64,000 nucleotides of DNA from Echinometra lucunter (Eukaryota > Echinodermata > Echinoidea > Camarodonta > Echinometridae), in contig CM057162.1 in assembly GCA_029962745.1 (NCBI GenBank), forward strand, positions 4,587,559 to 4,651,558, given 5' to 3'. The position numbers and the translations under genes are program-made. This document shows, piece by piece, positions 21,232 to 33,613 of this stretch; positions within the stretch are counted from its first letter, which is position 1, and each line of letters begins with the position of its first letter. The notes below the pieces were generated by a model, which had not been told where the DNA came from, did not search any database, and saw only the letters and a list, made by a program, of their open reading frames with translations.

Positions 21232-22289
21232 TTTATATTTCCCTTTCATTTGCAAATATAGTGCTACACCTTGTTTCACTGAGAAGGGCCCACCTCCTGC
21301 AACATAGAATAGGAAAAAAATATGTCTGATTTACTTTCCATTTAAAGACTGTTTGACACAACGATAGCATCTGGAAGCTTGGATTGCGAGCATGAACGGA
21401 CGGCGCAAGTTGCATATTGACACTAATAATATTGGCAGTTACGCTGCGGCCCAGTTCTTACCTCTGCGTGACCCTTGAAATGCTTCATAATACAAAATGA
21501 CAGCGAGAAATTGCACCCTCAACTTTTCGTGTTGGACAGTCTTTAAGTACTCAACTTTCCACATCTTCTTTCCTTCACATTTGACTACTATGCAGGCTTA
21601 CCAGTGTAATAATCACACTTAAGACAAATTTCAACAATTGTTCATTTATCTTCAGGATCAAACTCATCACTAGTAGAGGCCTGCAACTTCTAGTTCTACA
21701 GGTCAACAAATCTTCGTCACTTGAGGTATTAATCCACAAAGGTCTAAAACTCAATCAACCTACTACCAACCGGCAAACTCAACAGGAAACGACTAGCAGA
21801 CCAAGCTAAAAATAATATACTGATGGCTTGAGAAAAACTTTCTTCCTTATTTATAAATGCATGTAGTGACTGCCAAATCCATTTCCCTAGTGATTCTGCA
21901 TTTGCTTGGCCAGCAATCTTCCAGTCTTCATTTCCTCAAAGGTATGGGGTCAGGTTTACTGTTGTAACTGGATTTTACATAAAGATCAAGAATTTACCAG
22001 TTACCAGTTTACCAGTTTTTGAAGCTCAATCAGACGGCTCTCGCTAGCTATATCTCCAGTGCTGGTAACTCCTTGGTAAGATCAAGAATCGGATTAGAGT
22101 AACCAAGGACTGCTGGTAACTCTTTGGAGTAACTGCAGTTTTTGGACAAGGCTTGCAGTTAGGACTATGAAGCATAGTTAACTGACCACAAAGGAACTGT
22201 TACCAGAGCGTGTCATATGACTTTTTCCAAGCAATAGGTTTGACTACAAATGCTTTGAGACCAGAATTAGGATAGTTGATCGATTTGCA
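21232..22289. other. Upstream region of the RING-less class A gene
   Basis: No coding sequence. Short inverted ACCAGTTACCAG / CTGGTAACTC motifs cluster at 21995-22130. A weak acceptor, GGCTTGCAG|TTAGG, lies at about 22150-22165. The 60 bp before the ATG resemble the leader just before 37675. Confidence 0.4.
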
Positions 22290-22796
22290 ATGATCTCAAG
22301 CCCAAACACTCAAGGAGAACCCATGGCTATGTCAGACCTGGATGCAGGCATGGACGTTGAAAGATATCTTGCAATGTGCAGTGTAATATTTGTTTTATTT
22401 ACAATTATAAGGGAAATACAAGCCCATACAAAAGCAAAGTGTAGAATAATTGATCTTGAGTTCGAACTCGCAAATATACAAACTAGACTTCATGAACTAA
22501 AGGCAGCAAACTCAGAGTTAATCTTAAAACATAGCGATCTTGAAATAGAAAACACTAGGATCCCGTATCTTAAGATGAATCTCACAAAAACAGAAACTAG
22601 ACTTAGTGAGCTACAAACAAGATACTCAGAATCAATCTTAAAACAAATTGATCATAGCAAAAAGGTCACTGAGGCAATCCAACCACTCAAAGCCAAGCAG
22701 AGATCAACAGCCTTGGAATTAGAAGAAAAGAAAAAAATTTCTGAGTTCAAATTCAAGTTCATGTTTTATTCAAGAAAAACCAAACAATATAAATAA
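22290..22796 (+). CDS. Class A family member lacking the RING (truncated, possibly a pseudogene or decoy)
   Basis: 168 codons from an ATG at 22290. Residues 16-50 match the start of the 37675 protein (SDLDAGMDVERYLAMC against SDLAIGSGIEKCLIGC), followed by a hydrophobic span at about residues 32-43 (VIFVLFTII) and then REIQAHTKAKCRIIDLE against KEIHLHTIAKNRIIDMK. About 100 residues of coiled coil follow with TKTETRLSELQTRYSE repeats. The frame stops after a lysine-rich KFMFYSRKTKQYK tail. No RING is found in any frame of the next kilobase. It may be a broken copy or a membrane coiled-coil partner able to pair with the full-length proteins. Transcription is unproven. Confidence 0.6.
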   Translation: MISSPNTQGEPMAMSDLDAGMDVERYLAMCSVIFVLFTIIREIQAHTKAKCRIIDLEFELANIQTRLHELKAANSELILKHSDLEIENTRIPYLKMNLTKTETRLSELQTRYSESILKQIDHSKKVTEAIQPLKAKQRSTALELEEKKKISEFKFKFMFYSRKTKQYK

Positions 22797-23111
22797 ATAC
22801 ATAAATCATTGGTACAGAAATATCAAAGGTGTACATGAAAGGTTTTTATGAGGACCCCTTGGAAGTAAGGCTTGTGAGTGGGGCCCTAAAATGAGCTGAA
22901 CTGGTTGCTCAGATCAAAAAGCAATGAAATTTCTAGACTCCAAGATAAACTTGCAAGGCAATTTCTATTTTATTAGAAGCTGATGATAAAAAGACATAGA
23001 AGCAGGCAGAGCATTATGGAAATACACTTGAGAAGACCATGTCTTTGCTTGCTCAAAAGAAAAACCTCATGTCCGCAAGCTCTCCTCTAACATCCATGAT
23101 TTCAGTACCAA

Positions 23112-23609
23112 AGAAGGATTTTTTTTTTTTTAAATACTTATTCAAAGTGATTACACAATGGTTGAAAAAAAATTGATATATGATCAAGAATAGAATTCTA
23201 AGAACAATAACATTAAAATTTTGATGATTTTCAATTGAAATCAATGCATTTTGGCAAATTATTTGTGGCTTGGTCATGGTTGACCTCAGAATTTGAGTAA
23301 ATACGATAAACAAGCAATGATGAAAATGTGGGTACCAGATAACGCCCACTGTAGTTTATGCGCGCACTGGACTGTACAATATGTAATATACCTAGCACGC
23401 AAGGTACCCACAATGACGTCATTGGGTCAACTGCAGTTGAAACGGGGACACTGCGGAGGTGTCAAAAATAGGCTGAAATCTTACCATATTTTTTGGTTAT
23501 TGCTTGGCATCATGACTATTTTGGAACTTTAGGCAGATGATTTTCTGCTATTAAAAATATGCTCTTTGAAATGAAGGAACATTGTTTCAGCATTGAGCAC
23601 ACCCTTTAA
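23112..23609. mobile_element. Dispersed TTAAAGGG-ended element, copy 2 (inverted)
   Basis: Reverse complement of 13348-13815 with moderate divergence. It ends in CCCTTTAA at 23602-23609 and carries AGGCAGATGATTTTCTGCTA, CAATGACGTCATTG and GGTACC landmarks. Confidence 0.65.
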
Positions 23610-24389
23610 TAATTAGATGAAGAGCAATCACATGCACACAAGAAAGCAGAAAGCTAACAATCACACTACGCATTATGGGTAATACAGGTCAGAGGCCAAG
23701 CCACTCTGCTCTCTGATTGGTCAAAATTTCAAGTCTTTCAAGATGGATTTAGCACCTTTTGGAATAAAATGAAATTGGATTTAGCACCTTACGGAAACAA
23801 ACAAAATATTCTGACCAATATTTTGAAGTCTTCCAGAAATCATTTTGTGAAGCGATATTGCTATTTGAATACACATATGGAATTAGCAGCTATTTAGGCA
23901 AAAACCTTGATTTTGGTGAAAAATGGATTTAGCACCTTTTGGAAATCTTCATATATGGAATCCAAAGGCAAAGAGACGTTCTCAAGATTAGAGCACTTTG
24001 AAAGGCCTGACTACATTACAATCTCCAGAAACTATGACTATTATCAGTATGTTTATATTAGCAGCTTTAGTATGCTTATAGAAATCAAATTATATAGTTA
24101 TTATTATCATTATCATTATCAATATGAACATCATTATCATCATCATAATTATCATGATTAATCCTATACATGCACCTGTATTTAAAAGAAAAAATTAAAA
24201 ACTCCACCTATCATGCTATTTAAAAGGTTAAGGAGTATAAAGGAAAAATGGACAACAAAAACCCTAAACACAGAATCAAAGTCAGACTTGGGTTTATGCT
24301 AGCAATATGCTATGAATATGCCTGAATCGACTAGTCTTCACACAAGTTACTTGTGTGGGTTTACATGGGTTTATTTTCATAGTAGTGTA
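23610..24389. other. Gene-free stretch with small internal repeats
   Basis: TGGATTTAGCACCTTWYGGAAA recurs near 23742, 23775 and 23925. An ATT/ATC microsatellite lies at 24098-24160. No gene seen. Confidence 0.45.
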
Positions 24390-24740
24390 CAGTCCGACCT
24401 CGCTTATCTGGCCACATCAGGACTGGCACCCATCCGTATAAGTGAAACAGCCGGATATGAGAGTAATGTAGTGGGACACCATTTCTATGAAAATTTATAG
24501 GGTAGACTGGTAAAATATCTATTTCCTTGGTGTTGTGGATGATTGTAAATGATCAATAATATCTTTCTGTCTGTACGAGATGAAAATAAAATAAAATAAA
24601 AACAGAAAATTGCCCACAATGTTTCCGTCTCCCAGGCTTTCAGGTGAATTGAAGAATAAAAGAGAGAAGCTGGTCGGGAGGCGTGGCCAGTTAACAGAGG
24701 AGTTCGCATAAATGAAAGCCAGATATGCGAGGTCGGACTG
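24390..24740. mobile_element. pogo/Tigger-like MITE (351 bp, TA target)
   Basis: TA lies at 24388-24389 and 24741-24742. The ends CAGTCCGACCTCGCTTATCT and AGATATGCGAGGTCGGACTG are inverted repeats. CAG-initial ends containing a GACCTCGCTTATC-type sequence with TA targets are typical of pogo/Tigger elements. There is no transposase, so it would depend on one in trans. Confidence 0.78.
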
Positions 24741-26010
24741 TATTTATACCTGCAATATTTCACTATAAATTAATATTTTCAGCTCTATAAAAATCTGCAT
24801 TATTATATATTATTTTATTATCTCTCTTGTTGATATTGGAATAATTCTATTATAATAATAATTCTATGTATGATTTGTTGATAACTCTCCTGTTATTACA
24901 TCAAAATATCTTTTTGTTTTTGGATGCCATTCAACAAAGTGAATATTGCGTTAGATTCCATGACTATGGGAAAATTAATGTCTACTTTTCTTAAAGCCCT
25001 TACCAGATAAGTTAACCCAATCAAAATGGTTGTATACTGTAATCAAGGTTCATACAAGATATACCTCTGCACGAAGTTGTGAAATATGTTCTATTATTTG
25101 TTTACATTTTAAAGGGATAGTGCACTGTCAGGGAAAGTAATGGTTCAAAAAAGAAGAAGGGGTAAATCTAAAAAAGGGGATTATTTCAATTGGCAAACAA
25201 GATCATTGTTAGCTTCCTTTCAGTAAGCGGATTTTATTCGTGTTAGTGAGAAAAAACATCATCATTTGTTTCAAATACATTGGGAAATGTTGAAATTGTA
25301 TCTTTAGACATATTAATTATAGATTTGATTATCATACAGATTATTTTTATACTTGAATCATTTTAAAGAAATTTTATGCTATTCTTTACCAGATATGTTA
25401 CCAAGGGAAATTCCAAGATTTAGAGTAGCTATTTTTTGACAAAAGCAAGGAATCCTTGTACGTGTGGCAAATTTCACATCAGGTTTTTAAGGGTTTAAAA
25501 CTCCTAACTGCTTACAATTTGTACTATATACATAAAGTAAAACAAAAGCTTTCATCAGCTTCTGACATTTCAACACAATGCAACACAAATTATTTCTACA
25601 ACTGAACATTTTTTTTAAATATGGCAATAAGTACTTTTCATGTTTAAAAAAGACAAAATTCTTTAGTGGAATTAGACATGCTTTTCTGCACAGAAAGTGA
25701 AGTAAAATGATGAAATTTCTTTTCAGTGTAGTAGCCCATAAGAAAGTAATAACTTTTGGTAACATATCTGTTTAGTGACTGAAATGCATACTTCATGCTT
25801 ACATTTCAAGTCATTGTACTCCATGAAGGGACAACGTTTAGAATGTGCCATTTGTTGTTTCATATCCGGCATGTTTTCAAGTTAATAAAAACCCATTGGT
25901 TTACAAAATAATTGATACTTATATTTTTGTATTTATTTGAATGAAAATTAACACTTTAACTGAGAATGGGCCTACCATACTGCAGGCAGCAAGTTTATGA
26001 GCAGTCCATA
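24741..26010. other. Gene-free stretch
   Basis: AT-rich, with no gene. A fragment TTTTAAAGGGATAGTGCACTGTCAGGGAAAG at 25107-25137 resembles the end of a TTAAAGGG-type element. Confidence 0.4.
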
Positions 26011-26534
26011 TATTGTCCCTGTTTTCACAAAGTGGTGGATGAGCGTGTAACTTTAAAAAAGTGATTTTTTAGTAAATCGCTTTCAAAGTTTCAAACCTCA
26101 ATCTCAACCTCTTTAATGTATGAAGGGTGAATAAATTTTATTTCCTCATATAGGGCATATTCAGGACAATCATCATTATTAATTATTTGCATATTCTTTT
26201 TATATTTTAGAAGAAAACGAGGTGTAAAACATTGCTGTCATTTCGTGAAAACACAAAATTCAAGGTCCCACTGAGATTTTGTTTTCACAAAGTGACGGAA
26301 CTCAGCCGCACACGTAAAACGTACGGGACGGCTGAAAGCCGTCACTTTGTGAAAACAGAAAATCCTTTTACTAGGTATTTTCTTGTTGACGTCATTGCCA
26401 TAGTTATGTAATAAGACATTATCACAGTCTGAAACTCTGTGAGGTTCAAGATGTTAGTGAAAGATGTCCCAAAATGCAAAAAAAATTGTGATTTTCCTCT
26501 TATCCATCATTTTTGTGAAAACAGGGACGATATG
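26011..26534. mobile_element. Terminal-inverted-repeat element, copy 2 (inverted relative to 6433-7080)
   Basis: The ends are ATATATTGTCCCTGTTTTCA and GTGAAAACAGGGACGATAT. The interior is the reverse complement of 6433-7080, for example GACGTCAACAAGAAAATACC and CACAGAGTTTCA reversed. Further TTTTCACAAAGTGACGG motifs occur near 26240, 26283 and 26343. Confidence 0.75.
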
Positions 26535-26759
26535 ACTCGCTCAGTGGATTGTCTGCACCTTTCAATTGATACAAATTCTTGTTAGTAGTCAGCGTATGAT
26601 GAAGAAAATATCATAAAGAGCATGTACAGTCCTGCCCAAGAAAAAAATTGTAAAATCTATTAGGAGTTTTTGCAGAGATCTTATATTCCTAGTGCAATTA
26701 TTTCTGTGAGCACCAATAACTGACCAATCACGTTTTCCGTATATTCATGAATAATCATA

Positions 26760-26985
26760 GAGGTGATACATTTGTTGTTATAACTGTTATCATTTTAATT
26801 TTTATCACTACCATTTAGTACTGTCATTATTTTCATTATCATTTTTACTATCTTTATTCTTAACATTGATACTATTATGATTATTATCACTATCATCATC
26901 ATCATTACTACTACTCCTAATACTACTACTATTAATATTATCATCATCATAATTATCGTCATTATCAATATCAACATTATCAAGA
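26760..26985. repeat. ATT/ATC/ACT compound microsatellite
   Basis: Runs of ATTATC, CATCATCAT and ACTACTACT, giving only low-complexity frames. Confidence 0.8.
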
Positions 26986-27006
26986 GAGTTTACCTTTTAT
27001 TGATAG

Positions 27007-28016
27007 GCTCAAGGACGCTTTTCGACGGTATGGTCATTTATCAATGTGGCAACAACAGACGACACATAGTTCAATCACCACTCAACACTTTGCCATCAAA
27101 CCACTCATTACTTTGGGTTGTCTTCAACATCTTAAGAGGAACAAAGTGATCATCTCCAACCTGGTTCCTGTACCAAGCTCTATGAATTGACTGAAGAACC
27201 CCAAAGAGGTCTCAAAGAGGCATTCCAGCTACAGAACAAATACCTGAAGGAGATTCACAAGACGGATCGGTGTAAGCAAGAAGACCACATACTTCTCTAC
27301 AAGCAACCATCGACATGAATAGCATGTGTCCTGCAAACTTCACTTGACATAATCCTCACAGGTGCTAGGCTGGACTGGAGCATCTAAATTCCACTTATCC
27401 ACGAGGTGATCCACAGCGTTTGACTTAGGAACTGCCAACTTAGAACAGATCTTAAATGGAGATTGGCTCATATAAGATAAAGCTACATTTGCAGAAACAG
27501 AATCTCAATGGCAATAGTCAAACTCAGAATTAGAAAATCATCCAAGAAAACTTTCCAAGAAAGATTCCTTGTTCAGTCTAAAAGAAGATGAAATTGGTAA
27601 ACTGGAAACTCAACAAAGGCTTACTCACAGGAAATTTGAAGAGGGCAGGAAAGTAATGCTCAGACAGTAAATTTTGTTTTCATTTAAAAACACTGCATTC
27701 TCAGAATTACAAGCTACAGAGAGTGTCACAAGCTAAAACTATAAGACTGTGAAAATAATTCTAAAAATAGACTTTCACAGGGAAAATGCAAAATCAAATA
27801 AGAGTCTAAAAAGAAAGACATTCCAAACTCAACTCAGAGTAGAAAGTAAACAAACTCTTGAAGGAACAGGTATTCTCCCAGAGAAATGAAAGTTCTGTAA
27901 AAAAAAAAAAAAAAAAAAAAAAAAGTACCAGTACCTAATCAAAACAGAGACAAAGAACTCTGAATTATAAGAAAAGTTGAATCAATCTTGAAAAGATACA
28001 GTCCTCGGTGAGGAAA
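27007..28016 (+). pseudogene. Decayed 5' half of a class A coiled-coil RING gene
   Basis: This stretch is collinear with 9967-11130. The acceptor TTGATAG (27005-27006) and leader are recognisable. The membrane-anchor start survives as ATGAATAGCATGTGTCCTGC at 27315, equivalent to NMGETCPANFT, but stops within a dozen codons. Rod segments such as 27600-27720 match 10735-10850 with stops and frameshifts. A run of about 24 A lies at 27901-27924. Just before 28017 the homologous frame holds a TGA. The anchor is therefore lost while the downstream half stays open. Confidence 0.75.
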
Positions 28017-28859
28017 ATGGAAGCTGTATTTGCACTGTTTGGGTCTAATACAAAATTAAAAGAATGTGAAGAAGATCTAAAAAAGACACAGTCCGCTCTT
28101 GAGGAAATGCACGATAAATACTTAAAGTTAGAGTTTAAGGAGAGAGTGACAAACTTCAATTTAGAAGATTGTGTGAAAAATTTAAAGAAGACACAGTCTG
28201 ACCTCAAGGAAGTGCAAAATGCACACACACAATTAAAATCAAGGGAAAGAGAGACCAATGCTAAGTTACAAGAAAGTGAAAGAAATCTGTATGAGGTTCG
28301 GTCTTTTCTTACTGAAAAACAAGCTGCAGTTGGAGAATTGGAGTCTAAAGAGAGACAAACAAATGCAAAATTACAGGACACTGAGATGTGTCTCTCTGCA
28401 ATAAATGATGCACACTCTAGATTAGAAATTAAAGAGAGAGAAACAAATGCAAAATTACAAGAAGCTCAGGAGTCTCTAAATGCTATGCAAGATGCATACT
28501 CTAGATTAGAAACTAAAGAGAGAGTAACAAGAGCAAAATTACAAGAAAGTGAAAGAAATCGGACTGAGGTTCAGTCTACTCTTCGTGAAACAAATGCAAA
28601 ATTACAAGAAGCTGAGCAGTCTGTCCGTGCATTCCAAGCTGCATTTCCAGACTTACATATAGATGCTGCAAATGCAACTCAGAATGACGCAAGACAGAAA
28701 ATAACCTGTGATATTTGTTATAGTGCAGAAAAGGATTGTGCACTCAATCCGTGTGGGCACATGCTATGTGATAGGTGCTGTAGACGTATCCTTTCCCGGG
28801 AAAATCTCTGTCCAGCTTGCCGAACCCCAATCCAAGGATTTCTTAGAATCTATTTCTAA
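28017..28859 (+). CDS. Class A coiled-coil RING protein without membrane anchor
   Basis: 280 codons from the ATG at 28017; an upstream in-frame GTG is not a likely start. Residues 10-215 are coiled coil in 35-residue repeats with KERETNAKLQE landmarks. The RING is at 231-268, with all eight ligands in the same spacing as the 10260 protein, followed by the 12-residue tail ending RIYF. The homologous upstream sequence is broken, so this is either the surviving half of a pseudogene or a soluble ligase made from a new start. That the RING and tail are undamaged argues for recent decay or retained function. An AATAAA lies at 29071-29076. Confidence 0.6.
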   Translation: MEAVFALFGSNTKLKECEEDLKKTQSALEEMHDKYLKLEFKERVTNFNLEDCVKNLKKTQSDLKEVQNAHTQLKSRERETNAKLQESERNLYEVRSFLTEKQAAVGELESKERQTNAKLQDTEMCLSAINDAHSRLEIKERETNAKLQEAQESLNAMQDAYSRLETKERVTRAKLQESERNRTEVQSTLRETNAKLQEAEQSVRAFQAAFPDLHIDAANATQNDARQKITCDICYSAEKDCALNPCGHMLCDRCCRRILSRENLCPACRTPIQGFLRIYF

Positions 28860-29957
28860 TTTTTTCATGACTCTTTGTCATGTGACTAACTGATTCAGCA
28901 GAGGAGTTAAAGCCAGTCTCTAGTTTTGGTAGCAAAAGGAGAATTGGCATTAAACTGATCAAGCACAGTCTCATATTTCCTCCTTGCGTAAAAATATATG
29001 TGTGTGAGATTGTGTAATGTTCCTTTCATGATTTCCAGCGAATTTTAGTATAAATGTCTGAGAGGAATGCAATAAAACAGTCAAACTCAGCGGTAGGCTC
29101 TGACGCCTCCATGCCAACGAGCTTGGTGTAAAACACACACAGCGATTTGTTGTGTATATGCCGGCAAATGGAATTACCATTGTTTTTTAAGGGTGTGCGG
29201 GCACTGTGTGATGCTGCGCAGACAATGTTTTCAGGGACTGAAAACTAAAGTTTTGACATTTTGATTGTAAAATACACCCACACAAATGAGTTTTTATTCA
29301 GTATCCTATACATCTTAAAGGTTTTATGATAGTCTTTCATTTCATTGGCAATGAATTGAAACGGTGAAAGATACTTTTCTGAGATTTACCAAAACTTGTG
29401 ACCAGCTTTAAGGATGCAACTTATGAGAGAATAGAGAACTCATCCCTTCACAAAAAGGTGGATTATGCTTCCATCTCTCACACATTTGGGACAAATCTTT
29501 ACATCTGGTGCCTCAACGTCTTTCATGTCAAACGTCACATGACAACGAGTCACGTGACCTGCGCCAGAAGTCTCCAAATGTTTCCCATCAAAAAGCATAC
29601 TTATAAAATACTTGTTATCCATGCATAAGAAGAAATGAAATATGCCAGAACTGCTGTGCTATTTATGAAATGCCAAACATGATTGTGATGTGTCAAATAA
29701 TGTCATCATGGTATATACCTGTAAATGTATAAACACACATGCTCAAGTTTTTACACTGAATGTGAAATACATTATTTCTTGGAAGTTTTGTCGTTTTGTG
29801 AACATGTATCTTATTATTTCTTTTCTTTCTTTCTTGTGTCATGTTCTTGTATCAAACCTATTTACACTGTCGTTTTTTATGGACTAGGGCATCCTAACAC
29901 AAGTTCCTTATGTAACTTCTCAGGCCTTGCCCTTCTTGTCAGATCATGGTGTAGTAA
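28860..29957. other. 3' flank of the anchor-less RING gene and spacer
   Basis: AATAAA at 29071-29076 is a candidate polyadenylation signal. No further gene seen. Confidence 0.4.
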
Positions 29958-30366
29958 CCCATAGAGGTACAGTGTCACCTTAAGGAGACGCTTTTGCAAT
30001 ATCTGTTGGTTCAGAATGTTGGACAGTACATATCATACATGAGCAGAAAGAGAAAAATGCACTGACAAATTTGAGCCCATTCCCATCACTGAATGGTGTG
30101 GCGTTCTCAAATTAGAGCAGTTTAAGTGTAACTAATCACTAAACTCTTTAAATTGGCAACGCAGTGAATAATATATAATCACTATTTCTATGTTCAAATT
30201 GGCAATTTCTGATTCAATTTTACAATTATATGTCATTTTGGTTTATGTTATATCCATATTTATTTTTTTCAAGCTATGTAAATGTGGAAAAAAATAATTT
30301 GTATTGCCAATTTGAGGATTGAAGATGATTAATTTAGGCCTCAAGAAAGCTCTGTACTGCTATGGG
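29958..30366. mobile_element. Divergent piggyBac-like MITE, copy 3 (409 bp)
   Basis: The right flank is TTAA (30367-30370); the left has decayed to GTAA (29954-29957). The ends CCCATAGAGGTACAGTG and CTGTACTGCTATGGG are mutual inverted repeats that differ from the other copies outside CCCAT. The interior keeps ATACATGAGCAGAAAGAG, AAATTGGCAAC and ATTGCCAATTTGA in the same order. It is an older subfamily. Confidence 0.7.
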
Positions 30367-30659
30367 TTAACTGTCATGAACTATGTAATTGTATTCCTGT
30401 CTGGAAAGATCTGATGTGAATAAATGTATCGTTGAATTGAACTGAATGCAAAGTTTACAGTTGAGAAACAGGCCGATTTTTATTTCATATTCATGAAGCA
30501 GAGAGTCATCACAGGACAAAAATTTCAAGATGCAGATAAACAGGCAACATACATGTAGTTTGTAAACAAGGCCGTGTTTGGATTCATGCACGTGTTCTGC
30601 CATGTACCGCGATGAGTCATTTTCTGTCTGGTCTGCGTCTTGTCAGCTTCCGGTGTTCG

Positions 30660-30880
30660 GGCCGAAAATTACCTCAAGAGCGTCTTAACAGGAGGGTTGT
30701 CCGGACGTTGTCGGGACATTGTCGGGGTAATTCTTAAAAGTTACCCTAGGCATACTAGGGTAGAATTTATGCACAAGTTGTCGGGACAACGTCCGGACAA
30801 CACCCCCATGAAACGTCTTAACAGGCAGGGTAACAAAAATTGTTCGGACAATTCGGTTCCAGAAAGGTCATAAGACGGGG
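30660..30880. repeat. Fold-back repeat with GTTGTCCGGAC arms
   Basis: GTTGTCCGGACGTTGTC at about 30698 faces GACAACGTCCGGACAAC at about 30784-30800, and CGTCTTAACAGG occurs on both sides as a direct repeat. Non-coding. Confidence 0.6.
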
Positions 30881-32139
30881 CTTATGACATTACCATGAGA
30901 AAGATGTAACTCAGTTCCAAACCTTAAGTGCAATTTTTACGGGCATGCGAACGATTCCTGAAGGAGGTTAATAAAGAAAAAAAAGCAAAGTCCAACATTC
31001 GCATTTTATGCTCCAAAAGTTCGCCGAACATGTGCGGGGGTTTAGAAGCGTCACCAATTGTTCGTTTTTAGTTCGGCAGAAATTCAAAAAAAATGTTTGA
31101 AATTTTTGCGAACGTTTCCCGCATCCCTCGACCAATAATTGACAACACTTCCAAATCCCCTGCCAAGTTTGGCGAATTTTCGCAGCATACAATTTTTTTT
31201 ACATTCGCGTCCTTCGCAAAACGTTCTGGTGCCAGAGAAAACCGCACTTTAGTACAGTCCTTTGTACCACAAGGACAGGAAGCTGATGACACCACAGACA
31301 TTACAGCTAGATATACATACATCTCCCACATTTCATTTCCTTCTTGACCTTCCTCTGGGTGAGGCTAGATACTCTCATGTGTCTTCTTTCAAGTTTTTCA
31401 GGGTCTGCTATACAAACAAATTAATGATTCCTACAGAACAATCAGATGAACAATCCATGCCTAATACCGATTTTCTGTACTTTAAAATCTTGTTGAAAAC
31501 ATAAAACACTGCAAAAGGCAGGAATTCTCTATTTACACTGAAATATACAAGAAATATTAACTCACAAGCAATTACCTTTATCTTTTACACATAGGAGACA
31601 TAGGAGAAAAACAGACAATAGAGCTTAATATTTTTGTCCTTAGACATTTCAGGAAAATACAGTGGTGCCAATATCCACGTCTGGAACGCAAAATGCAAAA
31701 ATGCAAAAATTAGAATATCTATTGTGCCATATTGGAATGAAATTTTAGCCAAGATCATGCAACAGGAAGATCGGATAGTAATTTACAAGGTCTACAGGCT
31801 ACCCATGAAATTATCAGTCAGTGTTTGGAAAATGTGATTTTCAACACTTTCCATTTTGCATCTTTTTGTACCATCACATTTTCCTGAAATGCCTTACTCC
31901 AATATTTAACTAGCTTTGACAGGCAAAAAGTGTATAGGAGTAATTCAGGACTGATAAACAATACACCAGCTCATGGGGCCTATTGAAATATACAGATACT
32001 TCTTGAAATTTGTTCTGAATAGTCTAAAAGTTTTTTGTGGTAGTCTGAGGCTTCTCCATTATAAAAAAAGAATTGTTGTGCTCCATATCTGTCATCATTT
32101 GGTGGCAAAAAACAAAACACCAAGCTAGTTGATTTTGCA
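30881..32139. other. Gene-free stretch
   Basis: TTCGC/GCGAA-rich patch at 30990-31230, otherwise AT-rich. No credible gene. Confidence 0.4.
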
Positions 32140-32272
32140 TTGAAATAATAATAAGAAGAAGAATAAGAATAATAATATAATAGTAATAATAATAATAATA
32201 ATACTAATAGTAATTGTAAAAGTAATAGTAAAAATAATGACAATAACAACAAAAATAATAATGATAATAATG

Positions 32273-32312
<40 letters not shown>

Positions 32313-32405
32313 TAATAACAATAATGATAATAATAATAATAATAATAATAACAATAATAATGATAATAATAATACTACTAATAATAATAATAACAATAAT
32401 AATCA

Positions 32406-32444
<39 letters not shown>

Positions 32445-32455
32445 CAATAATAATC

Positions 32456-32489
<34 letters not shown>

Positions 32490-32497
32490 TAATAATG

Positions 32498-32543
<46 letters not shown>

Positions 32544-32551
32544 TAATAATG

Positions 32552-32594
<43 letters not shown>

Positions 32595-32632
32595 TAATAA
32601 TGATAATAATAATAATAATAATAATAATAATA
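32140..32632. repeat. AAT microsatellite of nearly 500 bp with higher-order structure
   Basis: AAT triplets are broken by AAC and GAT at intervals. From about 32300 an AACAATAATAATGAT or AACAATAATAATCAT block repeats at roughly 50-70-bp steps. It runs into TATAGTGCTTATATAACACA at 32632-32651, also seen beside the AAT run at 57348, so both are probably LINE or SINE tails. Confidence 0.9.
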
Positions 32633-32935
32633 TAGTGCTTATATAACACATATCACTACCATACTCTCTACGCGCCTAGAGAAGAATTAAAAGAAAAAAA
32701 GGAAAGGTAAATGTAAACGCTGCAATCTGCACAACCAAAACCCATTCAAAATGTTTTTACAAAAAAATGTCTTGAGGAGGGTTTTGAACTTAAAAACTGT
32801 GGTACCAGTCGTCCCACCTGCTCTAACCTTTCAATGTATGTGATTACCACCAAGCTCGCATCATCTAAATACATTTTAGAGGTAAAGAATTGATATGATG
32901 CATGAAATATGAAGCAGATTTGCCATAGACAAATA

Positions 32936-33167
32936 CAGTATCAAACAAAAGTGAGAACACGTTTGAGGGTGTGCTTAACTTTTGTTGCCACAAATTTAAA
33001 CAAAATCCTTCAGCTATTACATTATTGTTATGGAAAAGATAATTCCTATCAATACACCAGTCACAGAATTTCGTTCTTCTCTATCATAGTTGTAATACAT
33101 TTATTTAAGAATTTACATTTGAATTTAAACATTTTGTAAAGGGTGTACTCACTTCTGCTGGATACTG
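32936..33167. mobile_element. Tc1/mariner-like MITE (232 bp, TA target)
   Basis: TA lies at 32934-32935 and 33168-33169. The ends CAGTATCAAACAAAAGTGAG and CTCACTTCTGCTGGATACTG form inverted repeats of about 25 bp with a few mismatches, in the style of Tc1 termini. No transposase. Confidence 0.7.
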
Positions 33168-33613
33168 TAAGTGTACGTGCATTCTTGCAATAAACTATAA
33201 ATAAACCTCAGACTACCAGAACTTTAATACACATGTTATCACGATATCATGAACCATTATCATGATAAGCACTGACCTACATTGTACTTGTAGCTAGAAT
33301 ATGATTCTCGCTGGCATATTCCTGGAAGTGTTATCTAAATATTGGAGTGTTCAGGGAACAAAGAGTCCAAATAAAGAGTCCAAATATCATGCAGTAATAT
33401 TAATGATATCAATTATTAAAGACATTGGTTAACATTTTTAAAAATCTTGTTTTGTTACTTGAAAATGGGATAAACATAAGGGTTATAGTGTAAAAATACC
33501 AGTCTGAAAGTTTCAAAGTATAATATCCACAGGAAGTATTTTTGAATATCAAAAATGTGAACCAATGTTTAAAAAATATAAGAGGGTCGGTTGCACAGAA
33601 TAGACATAAGGAG

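Noticed and set aside
32125..32651. Poly-Ile/Leu/Asn frames
   Set aside because: AAT microsatellite; strand and frame are arbitrary.
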